Below the pieces are notes generated by a model. It had not been told where the DNA came from, made no database searches, and saw only the letters and a list, made by a program, of their open reading frames with translations. The position numbers and the translations under genes were made by a program. From NCBI GenBank assembly GCA_905182535.1, contig CAJJBZ010000014.1:18689-82688 (forward strand): 64,000 bases of DNA, read 5' to 3'. The number at the start of each line of letters is the position of its first letter. The first letter of the stretch is position 1. Positions 28,421 through 37,678 of this stretch are shown piece by piece. Source of the DNA: an uncultured Planktomarina sp. GTDB lineage: Bacteria; Pseudomonadota; Alphaproteobacteria; Rhodobacterales; Rhodobacteraceae.

Positions 28421-29344
28421 ATGACTAATCTTTTACAAATAGGTGGAATAACTGCTGACATGCGAGAACGGCTCGAAACAGTTTTTAAAATCCATCAGTT
28501 GGATGATTTTGATCCTGATATCATTACGCATGTCGTAACAAACGGCCACGACGGCGTTCACCCTGACTTGATGGCCTCCTTAGAAAACCTGAAAGTGATC
28601 AGCGGCTATGGTGTTGGATACGAGGCAATAGATGTGGCAGAGGCTGTGAAACGCAAAATTATAGTGACCCACACCCCAAACGTTTTAAACGAAGAGGTCG
28701 CAACCACCGCCCTGTTGCTAATGCTATCATGCTACCGCGAAGTCTTACGGGACGATGCATACGTGCGTTCAGGCGAATGGGCGGTAAGGGGGAATGCGCC
28801 CCTCACTCGGTCATTGGACAACCAAACCGTGGGTATTTTGGGCCTAGGGCGAATTGGCCAGGCTATTGCGCACAAATTGGTACCCTGGAACGCCAAGATC
28901 GTCTATCATTCGCGCAACAAGAAAGATGTAGAGTATATATACTATGATAACCTGACCAAAATGGCCAAAGATTGTGATGTTTTAATCTGTATCATACCTG
29001 GTGGTCCCTCCACACATAAGATTGTAGATGCTGAGGTTATAGAGGCGCTGGGCCCCAAGGGAACATTAATTAATGTAAGCCGTGGGTCCGTAGTGGACGA
29101 GCACGCCTTAATAAAAGCGCTTCAAAGTGGTAAGTTGGGGTGGGCTGGACTAGATGTATTTGATGCTGAGCCAATCGTACCACAGGCTCTGCGTGAACTC
29201 ACAAATACTGTTCTTCTGCCCCATGTCGGCAGCGGTACCACTGAAACACGAGCTGCTATGGGGGCCCTTACCGTCAACAACTTATTGCGTCACCACAAAG
29301 ACGGCACGGTTATATCAGCAGTCCCAGAATGCGCGGGGCTATAA
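28421..29344 (+). CDS. D-isomer-specific 2-hydroxyacid dehydrogenase, 307 aa
   Basis: The NAD site is VGILGLGRIGQAIA. Catalytic residues appear in INVSRGSVVDE (Arg), DVFDAEP (Glu) and LLPHVGSGT (His). This is typical of hydroxypyruvate/glyoxylate or 2-ketogluconate reductases. It follows gntR by 26 bp in the same direction. A role in reducing 2-keto sugar acids fits the cluster. Confidence 0.9.
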   Translation: MTNLLQIGGITADMRERLETVFKIHQLDDFDPDIITHVVTNGHDGVHPDLMASLENLKVISGYGVGYEAIDVAEAVKRKIIVTHTPNVLNEEVATTALLLMLSCYREVLRDDAYVRSGEWAVRGNAPLTRSLDNQTVGILGLGRIGQAIAHKLVPWNAKIVYHSRNKKDVEYIYYDNLTKMAKDCDVLICIIPGGPSTHKIVDAEVIEALGPKGTLINVSRGSVVDEHALIKALQSGKLGWAGLDVFDAEPIVPQALRELTNTVLLPHVGSGTTETRAAMGALTVNNLLRHHKDGTVISAVPECAGL

Positions 29345-29404
29345 AAAAGAAAATTATCAAAGATTGAGTTTATCATCGTCGTTTTCGACTGCAGTGCAGC
29401 GCCT

Positions 29405-29992
29405 TCAGCCAAAGAGAGCCCTGAACCTTTCCATACAAAGCCGAAAGTCTCCTTTAAAGCTTTCATTGCCTGAGAGGTAAACACTTTCAAATGATATGAC
29501 ACCATCGTGGGAATCTGCTCGAAGGGCATCTGCAATTGGCTGAAAAAGATCAGCCAATTGCCCCTCACCCATTCTGCAAACCTCCAGCATAGCCTATGTT
29601 GTATCAACTTTTACGTCCTTAATATGAATATGGGCAAGGTATCCACCTTTCAGCTCATCATAGCCATCAGGGTAAACCGACTCATGACACTAACAATTAT
29701 TACAAGTGTCCCCGTTGCCAGTTGTCACAACCAGACCTACGCCTTCAGGTTTTACTAGTCCTACGGCCGGAGTAATCACTGGGGCAATTGAGCCCCAAAC
29801 GCCATTTACCACATTCCACTTCTCAGCGTCGTTCTTACCCCAAAGTATCTGCTCTTTTCTTTGAGTAAGCATACGCACAAGCAGCGAACCGATAACATGG
29901 GCCACCTCAATCACACGCTTAAGAGAATCCACAACGACAATGGCACGACCAAGGTCTCAGCTGATCCCATCGCAAGTTACACCTAACTTCAT
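29405..29992 (-). pseudogene. Sugar-phosphate isomerase/epimerase (AP-endonuclease-2 fold), decayed
   Basis: The start MKLGVTCDGIS at 29992 is followed by a TGA. Downstream pieces are recognisable: SLKRVIEVAHVIGSLLVRML, NDAEKWNVVNGVWG, VGLVVTTGNG, GGYLAHIHIKDVKV and, after an in-frame TAG, CRMGEGQLADLFQPIADAL to ALFG. Large internal parts are missing. Its ATG still overlaps the preceding gene stop (ATGA), showing it was the next gene of that operon. Confidence 0.65.
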
Positions 29993-30891
29993 TTTGACCC
30001 CTTCCGATGAAGCTCAGCGCCAACAATGTCCTCAATCACCCGTGTGCAAACCCAATTATCGCCATCGGGGTATTTAGTGCGCCCTGCATGGAAAATCTGC
30101 ATAGCGGAGCCTGCAGTATGGAGCGGCACGCCAAGCTCTTCACCCAAAGCCATGGAAATAGTTAAGTCTTTGTGCATCGTGTTAATATGGCTGCCAGTAC
30201 CCTCGAATTTGCGGTCAATTATTTTTTCAAGTGCATTATTAACGATGCCACAGCCAGCAGAAGAAGTAGAGAACACATCAAGCAACACCTGCCCCGAAAT
30301 CCCCGCCTTTGCGGCTAAAGCCGCCGCCTCAAACGTTGCAGAAAATTGCGAGCCTATCAGAGATTGCAAACAAGCTTTTACTGTTTGCCCATCACCAGGC
30401 TTTGTTCCAACTCGGTGAATATTAGCTGAAACGGCCTCTAAATATTTTAAGAACACATCAAGCGTTGCATTGGGTGCTGCAGCCATCAACGTCAGGGTGC
30501 CAGCCTGTGCACCTGGAAAGCCGCCAGACACAGGCGTATCAATTAAATGGACCCCAGAGCCTGCCATACTTTGGCCAATTTCGCGTGCCTCATTTGGCTT
30601 GATGGTTGCAGATAATATGATGGCACTGCCCTTTGCCATTGTTGTCAAAAGACCATCGGGGCCAAAGATGACATCTTTAACCTCATCACCCTTCATCACC
30701 ATTATGAAAACGGCCCGCGCATCTCTGCCAACATCAGCAGGATTACTACACAGCTGACCGCCTAGGATTTCAAACGCAGACTGCCGGTTTGGTAGCAAAT
30801 CCGCTCCCTTTACTAAAAAACCACTTTTGATAAGATTTTTGGCAAGGCCACTGCCCATATCGCCAAGGCCCACTACACCTAAAGTTTCCAT
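29989..30891 (-). CDS. HIBADH-family dehydrogenase (L-threonate dehydrogenase/LtnD-like), 300 aa
   Basis: The NAD motif is GVVGLGDMGSGLA, the substrate block DTPVSGGFPGAQAG, and the catalytic Lys is in GQTVKACLQSLIG. The length and pattern fit the branch acting on four-carbon acid sugars such as threonate, though the exact substrate is an inference. It is followed by the dead isomerase, whose family in other bacteria accompanies this enzyme. Confidence 0.83.
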   Translation of the reverse strand: METLGVVGLGDMGSGLAKNLIKSGFLVKGADLLPNRQSAFEILGGQLCSNPADVGRDARAVFIMVMKGDEVKDVIFGPDGLLTTMAKGSAIILSATIKPNEAREIGQSMAGSGVHLIDTPVSGGFPGAQAGTLTLMAAAPNATLDVFLKYLEAVSANIHRVGTKPGDGQTVKACLQSLIGSQFSATFEAAALAAKAGISGQVLLDVFSTSSAGCGIVNNALEKIIDRKFEGTGSHINTMHKDLTISMALGEELGVPLHTAGSAMQIFHAGRTKYPDGDNWVCTRVIEDIVGAELHRKGSK

Positions 30892-30941
30892 ACAATTCTC
30901 CCGTTATTTGCGCAGCGGTGCATTGCTAGAGCCGTGCGTTC

Positions 30942-30977
30942 AAAAAAAGATGCCCCGAAGCACCAGATTTTACGGGG
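30942..30977 (-). terminator. Terminator-like hairpin after idnO
   Basis: On the minus strand CCCCG pairs with CGGGG across a 15-base loop, followed after CATC by seven T. It lies about 150 bp past the idnO stop and just before the LtnD-like gene. The stem is short, so strength is uncertain. Confidence 0.35.
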
Positions 30978-31121
30978 ATTTCACACGTCTACTACCACGC
31001 TGGGCGGGTCCGGAAGACACCCCGCTGCCCAGTTAAGTATTAGCGACTAAATCAATTTTTAAAACTTTTGCAAGTACTACCGTAAGGTTTTTGTACAGCC
31101 GACGGCGGCACAAAAAAGTAA

Positions 31122-31889
31122 TCAAAGCGAAGCCGTTATGCCGCCATCAACATAAAGCGTATGGCCATTCACAAATGTAGATGCAGCCGAAGACAAAAAC
31201 ACAGCAGCGCCCACCAACTCCTGAACTTCGCCCCAACGCCCTGCAGGTGTGCGTTTTGCTAACCATGCGCTGAATTCATCATCCGCAACCAACGCAGCAT
31301 TAAGAGGTGTATCAAAATAACCTGGTGCAATAGCATTACATCTAATGTTTCTTGAGCCTAGCTCAGCGGCAACAGATTTGGTAAAACCTCCAACGGCCCC
31401 TTTAGTCGCAGTATAAGGCGCAATGCCCGGACGCGCTAATGCAGTCTGAACGGATGCGATATTAATTATCTTACCCTGTTTGCGGTCTATCATATGGCGG
31501 GCAACTGCTTGACCAACGTGAAAAACAGAAGCTACATTGGTTTGCAATAAGCGCTCGAATGCGTCAGCTGGGAAGTTGTGCAGTTCGGACCGGTGCTGCA
31601 TTCCAGCATTGTTGATTAAAATATCTATAGAGCCAACTTTTGCCTCAAAACCATCAACCGCTGCGCGCACAGCCTTGTGGTCAGTTACATCAAAAGTCAG
31701 ATGATGAACTTTTGCTCCATCACCCTGCAAAATTTCAGCTGCAGTATTTAGCTTGGATTGGTCACGCCCATTTAGTACGATTTCAGCACCAGCACCAGCA
31801 AGACCACGGGCAAGGGCGAAACCAATCCCTTGGCTGGAGCCTGTGATAAGTGCTCGTTTCCCAGTCAGGTCAAACATTTCAAGTGTCAT
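31122..31889 (-). CDS. idnO: Short-chain dehydrogenase, gluconate 5-dehydrogenase type, 255 aa
   Basis: The cofactor site is ITGSSQGIG, then NNAGMQ, and the catalytic Ser-Tyr-Lys is in NIASVQTALARPGIAPYTATKGA. VDGGITASL ends the protein. This pattern fits gluconate 5-dehydrogenase, which interconverts D-gluconate and 5-ketogluconate. ATG 31889 has AAGGA at seven bases. It is divergent from the L-idonate dehydrogenase gene, the usual partner. Confidence 0.82.
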   Translation of the reverse strand: MTLEMFDLTGKRALITGSSQGIGFALARGLAGAGAEIVLNGRDQSKLNTAAEILQGDGAKVHHLTFDVTDHKAVRAAVDGFEAKVGSIDILINNAGMQHRSELHNFPADAFERLLQTNVASVFHVGQAVARHMIDRKQGKIINIASVQTALARPGIAPYTATKGAVGGFTKSVAAELGSRNIRCNAIAPGYFDTPLNAALVADDEFSAWLAKRTPAGRWGEVQELVGAAVFLSSAASTFVNGHTLYVDGGITASL

Positions 31890-31959
31890 TGCAAAATCCT
31901 TTAGTGGCTTCATCTAACAGCCTGTACTATACGTGAAATAATCAGATGGAGAAACACTA

Positions 31960-33000
31960 ATGTTGCGCGCGAACCAATCAATTGTCATTCATGCAGCACG
32001 CGATCTGCGCCTGGAGCAGCGAGAGATTACTGATCCAGGCAAAGGTGAGGTTTTGGTGAATGTGCAGGCAGGTGGCATTTGTGGTTCAGACCTACATTAT
32101 TACCAAAATGGCGGATTTGGCCCGATCCAATTGCGTGAGCCGATGGTATTAGGACATGAAGTATCAGGAACTGTAGCGGCATTGGGAACTGATGTTGACA
32201 GCTTACATATTGGACAGTTGGTCGCAATCTCCCCGTCACGGCCCTGTCACACTTGTCACTACTGTCTCGTTGGACAAGAGAACCATTGCCTGAATATGCG
32301 ATTTTATGGGAGTGCAATGCCGTTCCCCCATATCCAGGGCGCGTTTCAACAACAGCTTATCGCTGAGGCGGGTCAATGCATTCCAGCCGATGGGCTAACA
32401 GCCGGACAGGCCGCAATGGCCGAGCCTTTGGCAGTCTGTTTGCATGCAATTGAGCAGGCAGGGCATTTAGAAGGTAAGACAGTTTTGATTACTGGTTGTG
32501 GACCCATCGGATGCCTCGGTGTGCTTGCGGCTCGGCAGGCCGGCGCAGAGCGCATCATTGCAACAGACTTGTCGGATTATACTCTCAATATGGCCCAGAT
32601 TTGTGGCGCAGATATAGCCCTCAACACAAAGACAACTCCAAATGCACTCAACCCTTTTCAAGCAGAAAAAGGCCAAATTGATATTCACTTAGAATGTTCC
32701 GGAGCAGCACCTGCTCTGTCGGCAGGTGTCGCCTGCCTGCGTCCAGGCGGAATATTAGTCCAGCTTGGGCTGGGTGGCGACATGACTGTTCCTATGCAGG
32801 CCATCACCGCCAAAGAAATTACGTTACGCGGCTCATTCCGCTTTCACTCCGAATTTGCAACTGCCGTTGGCTTAATGCAATCTGGATCAATTGCAGTTGA
32901 CCAATTGATCACCCACAGCTTTAAGATTTCTGAAGTCGTCACAGCCTTCGACACAGCTGCTGACAGAAGTCAGGCTATGAAAGTACAACTAACTTTTTAG
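31960..33000 (+). CDS. idnD: L-idonate 5-dehydrogenase (zinc alcohol dehydrogenase family), 346 aa
   Basis: The catalytic zinc ligands are in GGICGSDLHYY and LGHEVSG. The structural zinc cluster is CHTCHYCLVGQENHC. The Rossmann motif is TGCGPIGCLG. It oxidises L-idonate to 5-ketogluconate, which IdnO turns into gluconate. GGAG precedes the ATG. Confidence 0.87.
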   Translation: MLRANQSIVIHAARDLRLEQREITDPGKGEVLVNVQAGGICGSDLHYYQNGGFGPIQLREPMVLGHEVSGTVAALGTDVDSLHIGQLVAISPSRPCHTCHYCLVGQENHCLNMRFYGSAMPFPHIQGAFQQQLIAEAGQCIPADGLTAGQAAMAEPLAVCLHAIEQAGHLEGKTVLITGCGPIGCLGVLAARQAGAERIIATDLSDYTLNMAQICGADIALNTKTTPNALNPFQAEKGQIDIHLECSGAAPALSAGVACLRPGGILVQLGLGGDMTVPMQAITAKEITLRGSFRFHSEFATAVGLMQSGSIAVDQLITHSFKISEVVTAFDTAADRSQAMKVQLTF

Positions 33001-33406
33001 ATAGTTGATGGGGTGATGGGTATTATAATAATGGGCTAGTGGGCAGACGAATAAGGGCCGCAAACCCCCTAAAATCAGGGGTTAAATCGCAAGTAGCGCC
33101 CAGATATACTCTCAGGCGCCTTGCTGCAGTCCTTGGCATTTCTCCTAAATACGAAAAATGCTCAACCAATTAACCGATAAATCCCAAAATCAAGACACAC
33201 AATTGTTTGTTTTAGGGTCCAGATTTATACGGTCACCATCGCCCCCAGCATAACTAAAAAGCTAACTTTTTCACTTAGGCTTCTAAATCTAAAAATATAT
33301 ATAATTATCTTAGACAAAATTGTACTTTATGCTCACGCGATAGGTTCCATCCTCTCACTAACCCTAAGTTACTAATGTTGTCAGCAGGCGTTCAAATACA
33401 CTTAGA
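33001..33406. other. Intergenic stretch with one short hairpin
   Basis: A perfect six-base stem AACCCC/GGGGTT with nine-base loop lies at 33063-33083, after idnD, but without a T-run. The rest is AT-rich and shows no gene on either strand. Confidence 0.35.
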
Positions 33407-34393
33407 TTAACGCCCGCGAATGCGTGGATCGAGCGCGTCACGCAGACCATCACCTAGGTAGTTGACACCAAGTACTGTCAGTGAGATCGCGATACCGGGT
33501 AGTAAAACACGTTCTGGGTACTGCTCCATTCGCGGTACGGCATCTGCTAGCATTTTGCCCCATGTGGGGAAATCTGATGGGAAGCCAACGCCAAGAAATG
33601 ACAGCGCGCTTTCGGTGATGATGGCGACTGCCAATCCCAGTGTCGCGGAGACCATTATAGGTGATACCACGTTTGGCAGCAGGTGGCGACGAATGATTGC
33701 ACCGGAACTTGTGCCGATAGAGCGGGCAGCAAGGATAAATTCGCGTTCTTTCAAAGCTAGAATTTCACCGCGCACGATCCTAGCTGTTTGCATCCAGCTT
33801 GTTAGTCCCACGACCACAACTATTAGAATGAACATGCCACCCTCTGGCCCAAAATTAGCGCGCAGTGGTTGGCGGAAAAGGGTGACTGCCACGAGCAGCA
33901 AGGGTAGGATTGGTAGCGAAAGAAATAAGTCTGTCATACGCATCAGAACACCATCAAGCCGCTTAAAATAACCTGAGGCTACACCTATTCCAGTACCTAT
34001 GATTAGTGAGAGCAACATAGCCGCCCAGCCCACGGCCATTGACGCGCGGCCCCCTGCAATCATGTTAGAAAGGATATCACGGCCTAAGTTGTCAGTACCG
34101 AAAGGGCGATGCCAAAGTACTTTTGCAGAACTATCCCAAATTGCTGTGAAAATTGGGCGCACATCCTTGTTTCGAATATCAAGTTTTTGCGGGTCAACGT
34201 TCCATATGTATGGTCCAAGCAGGACTGCAAGTGTGATAAACATCAGAAAGCCGCCACCAAAGACGGCGCCTTTGTGTTTCTTAAACTGATCCCATACGTC
34301 AAGCCATTGGTTGCGCGGCGCTTTAGGTGGCTCTTCGTCTTGCAGAGCCCCGTATGGTTTGATTTCGCCTGCCTCAACTAATCTATCAGTCAT
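33407..34393 (-). CDS. dppC: Dipeptide/oligopeptide ABC transporter permease DppC-like, 328 aa
   Basis: There is an N-terminal OppC-type domain and about six membrane segments. The binding-protein-dependent transport signature is near ILAARSIGTSSGAIIRRHLLPN. The C-terminus LGDGLRDALDPRIRGR is diagnostic of DppC/OppC. ATG 34393 overlaps the dppB gene by 8 bp; the reading to 34435 lies inside dppB. Confidence 0.92.
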   Translation of the reverse strand: MTDRLVEAGEIKPYGALQDEEPPKAPRNQWLDVWDQFKKHKGAVFGGGFLMFITLAVLLGPYIWNVDPQKLDIRNKDVRPIFTAIWDSSAKVLWHRPFGTDNLGRDILSNMIAGGRASMAVGWAAMLLSLIIGTGIGVASGYFKRLDGVLMRMTDLFLSLPILPLLLVAVTLFRQPLRANFGPEGGMFILIVVVVGLTSWMQTARIVRGEILALKEREFILAARSIGTSSGAIIRRHLLPNVVSPIMVSATLGLAVAIITESALSFLGVGFPSDFPTWGKMLADAVPRMEQYPERVLLPGIAISLTVLGVNYLGDGLRDALDPRIRGR

Positions 34394-35448
34394 AGCGAAT
34401 CCTTGGGTCGAGCACGCCGTAAAGTACGTCTGCAATCAAGTTAAACGACACAATCATAATAGCGAAAATAAATGTGATCGTCATTACCATGGGAATGTCG
34501 TTTGCAAAGAGCGCTGTGATCAAAAGTTGGCCGATCCCGTTTACGCCAAACACGTTCTCTGTGATGATTGCCCCACCAAAAATAGAGGGGACGCCAAGTG
34601 CAATTACGGTAATCACTGGGATCATTGAGTTTCTTAGAACGTGGATCATAACGACGACACCCTCTTTCAGGCCTTTGGCCCGTGCAGTTCGCACGTAATC
34701 CTGATTTAAATTATCGAGGACGGATGCCCGCATGTAGCGGCTAATCTGCGCAGTTGTCTGAAGGGCCAAAACCATCACTGGCAGGATCATTTGTGATAGC
34801 TGATATTTGAAGCTGGCCCAATCTTTTACGACATGAGTGGTGTCATAAATTGATTGTGACATTTTTGACGGAGAAAATTACAATCAGAAGGGGCCCCGTG
34901 AAAAATGGTGGGATTGAGAAGCCAACCATTGTGATAAATGTACCAGTTTGGTCAAAAATTGAGTAGTGTCGATAGGCTGAGTAGATGCCAATGGGTAGTG
35001 CTATCAGGATCCCAACGATGTAAGCGAGGCCAACGACCCATAAGGTTTGTGGGATGCGTTGAATAACGATATCCATGATAGGACTACGGGTCTGCCAGCT
35101 GATATTGCGCTGTTGTGGTACTAGTTTTTCCAGCTCGGCGTCGTAGACCATACTAAGTTCGGTGTCCGGTAGCCAGCCAAACAGGAGGCTGTTGCGTGTC
35201 ATCCAATCAATTAGGAACTGTGGTTCCACGATGAAGAATTGGTTGAGCCATTTGAGGTATTGGATGTGTACCGGTGCGCCAAGGCCAAGGGCTTCGCGCA
35301 TCTTTTGCTTCACTTCTGGCGGTACTGTCAGTGGCACTTGGGCCATTGGGTCGCCAGGGGCAAGCTGTAACAGTCCGAAGATTACGATACTGATGAACAA
35401 AAGCGTCGGGATCGAGAATAACAATCGACGAATTGTGAAGGTCAACAT
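34386..35448 (-). pseudogene. dppB: Dipeptide ABC transporter permease DppB-like, single frameshift
   Basis: The N-terminal half (MLTFTIRRLLFSIPTLLFIS to GPLLIVIFSVK) and the C-terminal half (SIYDTTHVVKDW to VLYGVLDPRIRYD) are in different frames. Removing one A from the AAAAA run near 34864-34868 fuses them into one DppB of normal size. It is a typical homopolymer indel, so error is likely. Otherwise the transporter lacks a permease. Confidence 0.82.
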
Positions 35449-35532
35449 CTGCGGCGCCTTTGTGCGTCAGTATTTAAATTTGAGGGGTAAGGAGCGCTGA
35501 AGCGCACCTTACCTAATTTTTAAGAGGCTGGA

Positions 35533-35547
35533 TGTACATTTTGTACA
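35533..35547. promoter_or_regulatory. Palindrome TGTACA-TTT-TGTACA between dppA and dppB
   Basis: A perfect 6-3-6 inverted repeat lies in the 111-bp gap after the dppA stop. It may be an RNA processing or attenuation stem that lowers permease expression, or an operator. No T-run follows. Confidence 0.3.
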
Positions 35548-35559
35548 CCCCCACCAATA

Positions 35560-37278
35560 TTAGTTGCCGATGCGGTACCAGTCAGCAGCGTTCCACAGTT
35601 CGGAGTCGAACACGTTGAGAACGACGCCGCCCAAGCTGTTTGCGTGTGCGGATACACGGCCACGGTCAACCAGAGGAACGATTGTGAAGCTGTCTTTTGT
35701 CAGCATATCGTTCATCTTTTTACCCAACTCACCCCGTCTAGCAAGATCACCTGTGCGGGCCAACTCGTCGATCATCGCGTCATATGCGGGATCACAGAAA
35801 CGGTTGATGTTTTCACCCTGCCACTGACTGCTAGGTTTAGGCTCGCCGCCACAACGGTATGCCGCGAGGTAAGCTTGTGGATCCGTACCGTCGAAAACGT
35901 TAGCGTACATTTCTACGTCTGCATAGAATTTTTGGAACGTGTCAGGAGAACCTGGATCACCACCAAAGAATACTGATGCATCTAGATTGCGCAATTCCGT
36001 TTCAACTCCAATTTGGTTCCATGAGTCCTTGATCAGAGCCTGAAAGTCCTGACGCACAGCGTTGGTCGATGTTTGGTATAAGATCGATATACGCACGCCG
36101 TCTTTGGCGCGGATGCCGTCGGAACCTTTAACCCAACCGGCTGCTTCCAACTTGGCGTTTGCGCCAGCGATGTCTTGTGTCAGGCAACCTGTGTTGTCAG
36201 ATGCATAAAGTGCTGGAGCTGGAACCAAGTTACACGTTGGCCGCCCTGCGTCGCCGTAACCTACGTCAACAAGTTCTTGGCGGTTGATTGCCATGGAAAG
36301 TGCTTCGCGTACGTTTATATCCGACAAAAATGGGTGAGGTTCTGCAACCGTTGCACGTGTTTCTGGTGGAAGATTAGGTGAAGGGTTCGTGAGGTTCATT
36401 TCAAGACGCTCAACCAAAGCGCCAAATGCGGAGATTGGCTGACCTTTGCCACCTTGGGCCATCTTCGATATGACGTCTGGTGCTAATTGTAGGTTCCAAG
36501 CGTAGTCAAATTCGCCTGTTTCCATGACTGCACGACCGGAGGCTTCAGCAGACCCACCGCCCTTGAATGTCAGCGATGCAAACGCAGGTTTGCCCGCTGT
36601 GCGATAGTTTTCGTTGGCAACCATTTGTATCACATCGTTTGGCTTAAAGTTTGTAACAACAAATGGGCCTGTACCGATTGGGCCAAAGTTGGCCTCAGTG
36701 CACTCAGGTGCGCGCGCACCCAAGCAATCAGCAAACTGTGTCGCTTGAATGATTGGCGATTGGCCACCCATGAAAGGGCCGTACGGGTTTGGTTTCGGCT
36801 GATTAAACGTTATTTTTGTTGTCATAGCGTCAATTGCTTCAACTTTTTCAACGCCATCATATTTTGACAACTGTGCACAACCACCTTCTGGGTGCATGCA
36901 GTACTTGGCTGTAAACACGAGGTCAGCTGAAGTCACATCAGAACCATCAGACCATTTGAGGCCTTCTTTGAGCTTCCACGTAATAGATGTCAAATCTTCG
37001 GAAACACCACCGTTCCCGACTGTTGGGATCTCTGCTGCCAAGTAGGCAACGAGGTCACCATTTTGGTCGTAGCGACCCATGGGTTCTATTACTAGGGAAG
37101 ATGATTCGATGTCTTTGGTGCCGCCAGAAAGATACGGATTTAAGATTGATGGGGCCTGCCAGTAAATAATTTTGACTTCACCGTCACGAGCGCGTGCGCC
37201 TTCATGACCATCTGCCATCGCTGTGGATGTTACTGCAGTTGTCGCAATAGCCCCAAGCAAAAGGGTTTTTAACAGCAT
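35560..37278 (-). CDS. dppA: Peptide ABC transporter substrate-binding protein (SBP family 5), 572 aa
   Basis: The signal peptide MLLKTLLLGAIATTAVTSTA is followed by a long family-5 binding protein with IEPMGRYDQNGDLVAYLA near the start and INVREALSMAINRQELVD in the middle. AAGGAG stands before ATG 37278, so the reading to 37479 is rejected. It likely binds peptides or N-acyl amino acids, as two M20 amidohydrolases are encoded divergently with the ATPase. Confidence 0.92.
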   Translation of the reverse strand: MLLKTLLLGAIATTAVTSTAMADGHEGARARDGEVKIIYWQAPSILNPYLSGGTKDIESSSLVIEPMGRYDQNGDLVAYLAAEIPTVGNGGVSEDLTSITWKLKEGLKWSDGSDVTSADLVFTAKYCMHPEGGCAQLSKYDGVEKVEAIDAMTTKITFNQPKPNPYGPFMGGQSPIIQATQFADCLGARAPECTEANFGPIGTGPFVVTNFKPNDVIQMVANENYRTAGKPAFASLTFKGGGSAEASGRAVMETGEFDYAWNLQLAPDVISKMAQGGKGQPISAFGALVERLEMNLTNPSPNLPPETRATVAEPHPFLSDINVREALSMAINRQELVDVGYGDAGRPTCNLVPAPALYASDNTGCLTQDIAGANAKLEAAGWVKGSDGIRAKDGVRISILYQTSTNAVRQDFQALIKDSWNQIGVETELRNLDASVFFGGDPGSPDTFQKFYADVEMYANVFDGTDPQAYLAAYRCGGEPKPSSQWQGENINRFCDPAYDAMIDELARTGDLARRGELGKKMNDMLTKDSFTIVPLVDRGRVSAHANSLGGVVLNVFDSELWNAADWYRIGN

Positions 37279-37678
37279 GTTTTTCTCCTTGTTGGACACA
37301 AATGAGTGCCTGTTTATTCTGCAGCTCACCAGATTGGGCCTGAGGTATTTGAGATGAATTGAAAAAAACTCGCGAAGTAAGCGGTATAACCCAGCCAAAG
37401 TACAACGTTTTTTGGCAGTCTTCGCTTGTCCCCAACAAGCCACTGATCGCCATCGAAACAGGTTCTGAAAAAATTGCAAGGGCGTTGATGGGCGACGTGA
37501 GGAAAAATTAGTTTTTGGCCTTGATTTAATTTTGTGTCAGTGACCCGCATCTATTTGACACCTGCCAAGCGTTACACGTAGCCTTAAAAAATGCTCATGA
37601 GTTTGGGATTATTAAAGTGATTTATAACGCATTCAATGCCATCTGTTTGACAGTCGCTAGCTGTTTGACCTAGCATTT
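37279..37678. promoter_or_regulatory. Divergent spacer between dppA and the ATPase gene
   Basis: It must hold both promoters. A direct repeat CTGTTTGAC occurs at 37643-37651 and 37661-37669, the first forming a TTGACA-like -35 for the plus strand. A TTGACA is also at 37555-37560. No gene is supported here. Confidence 0.3.

Noticed and set aside
30827..31036. 69-codon plus-strand ORF between idnO and the LtnD-like gene
   Set aside because: It overlaps the start of the LtnD-like gene antisense and covers a terminator-like hairpin; no domain or ribosome site.
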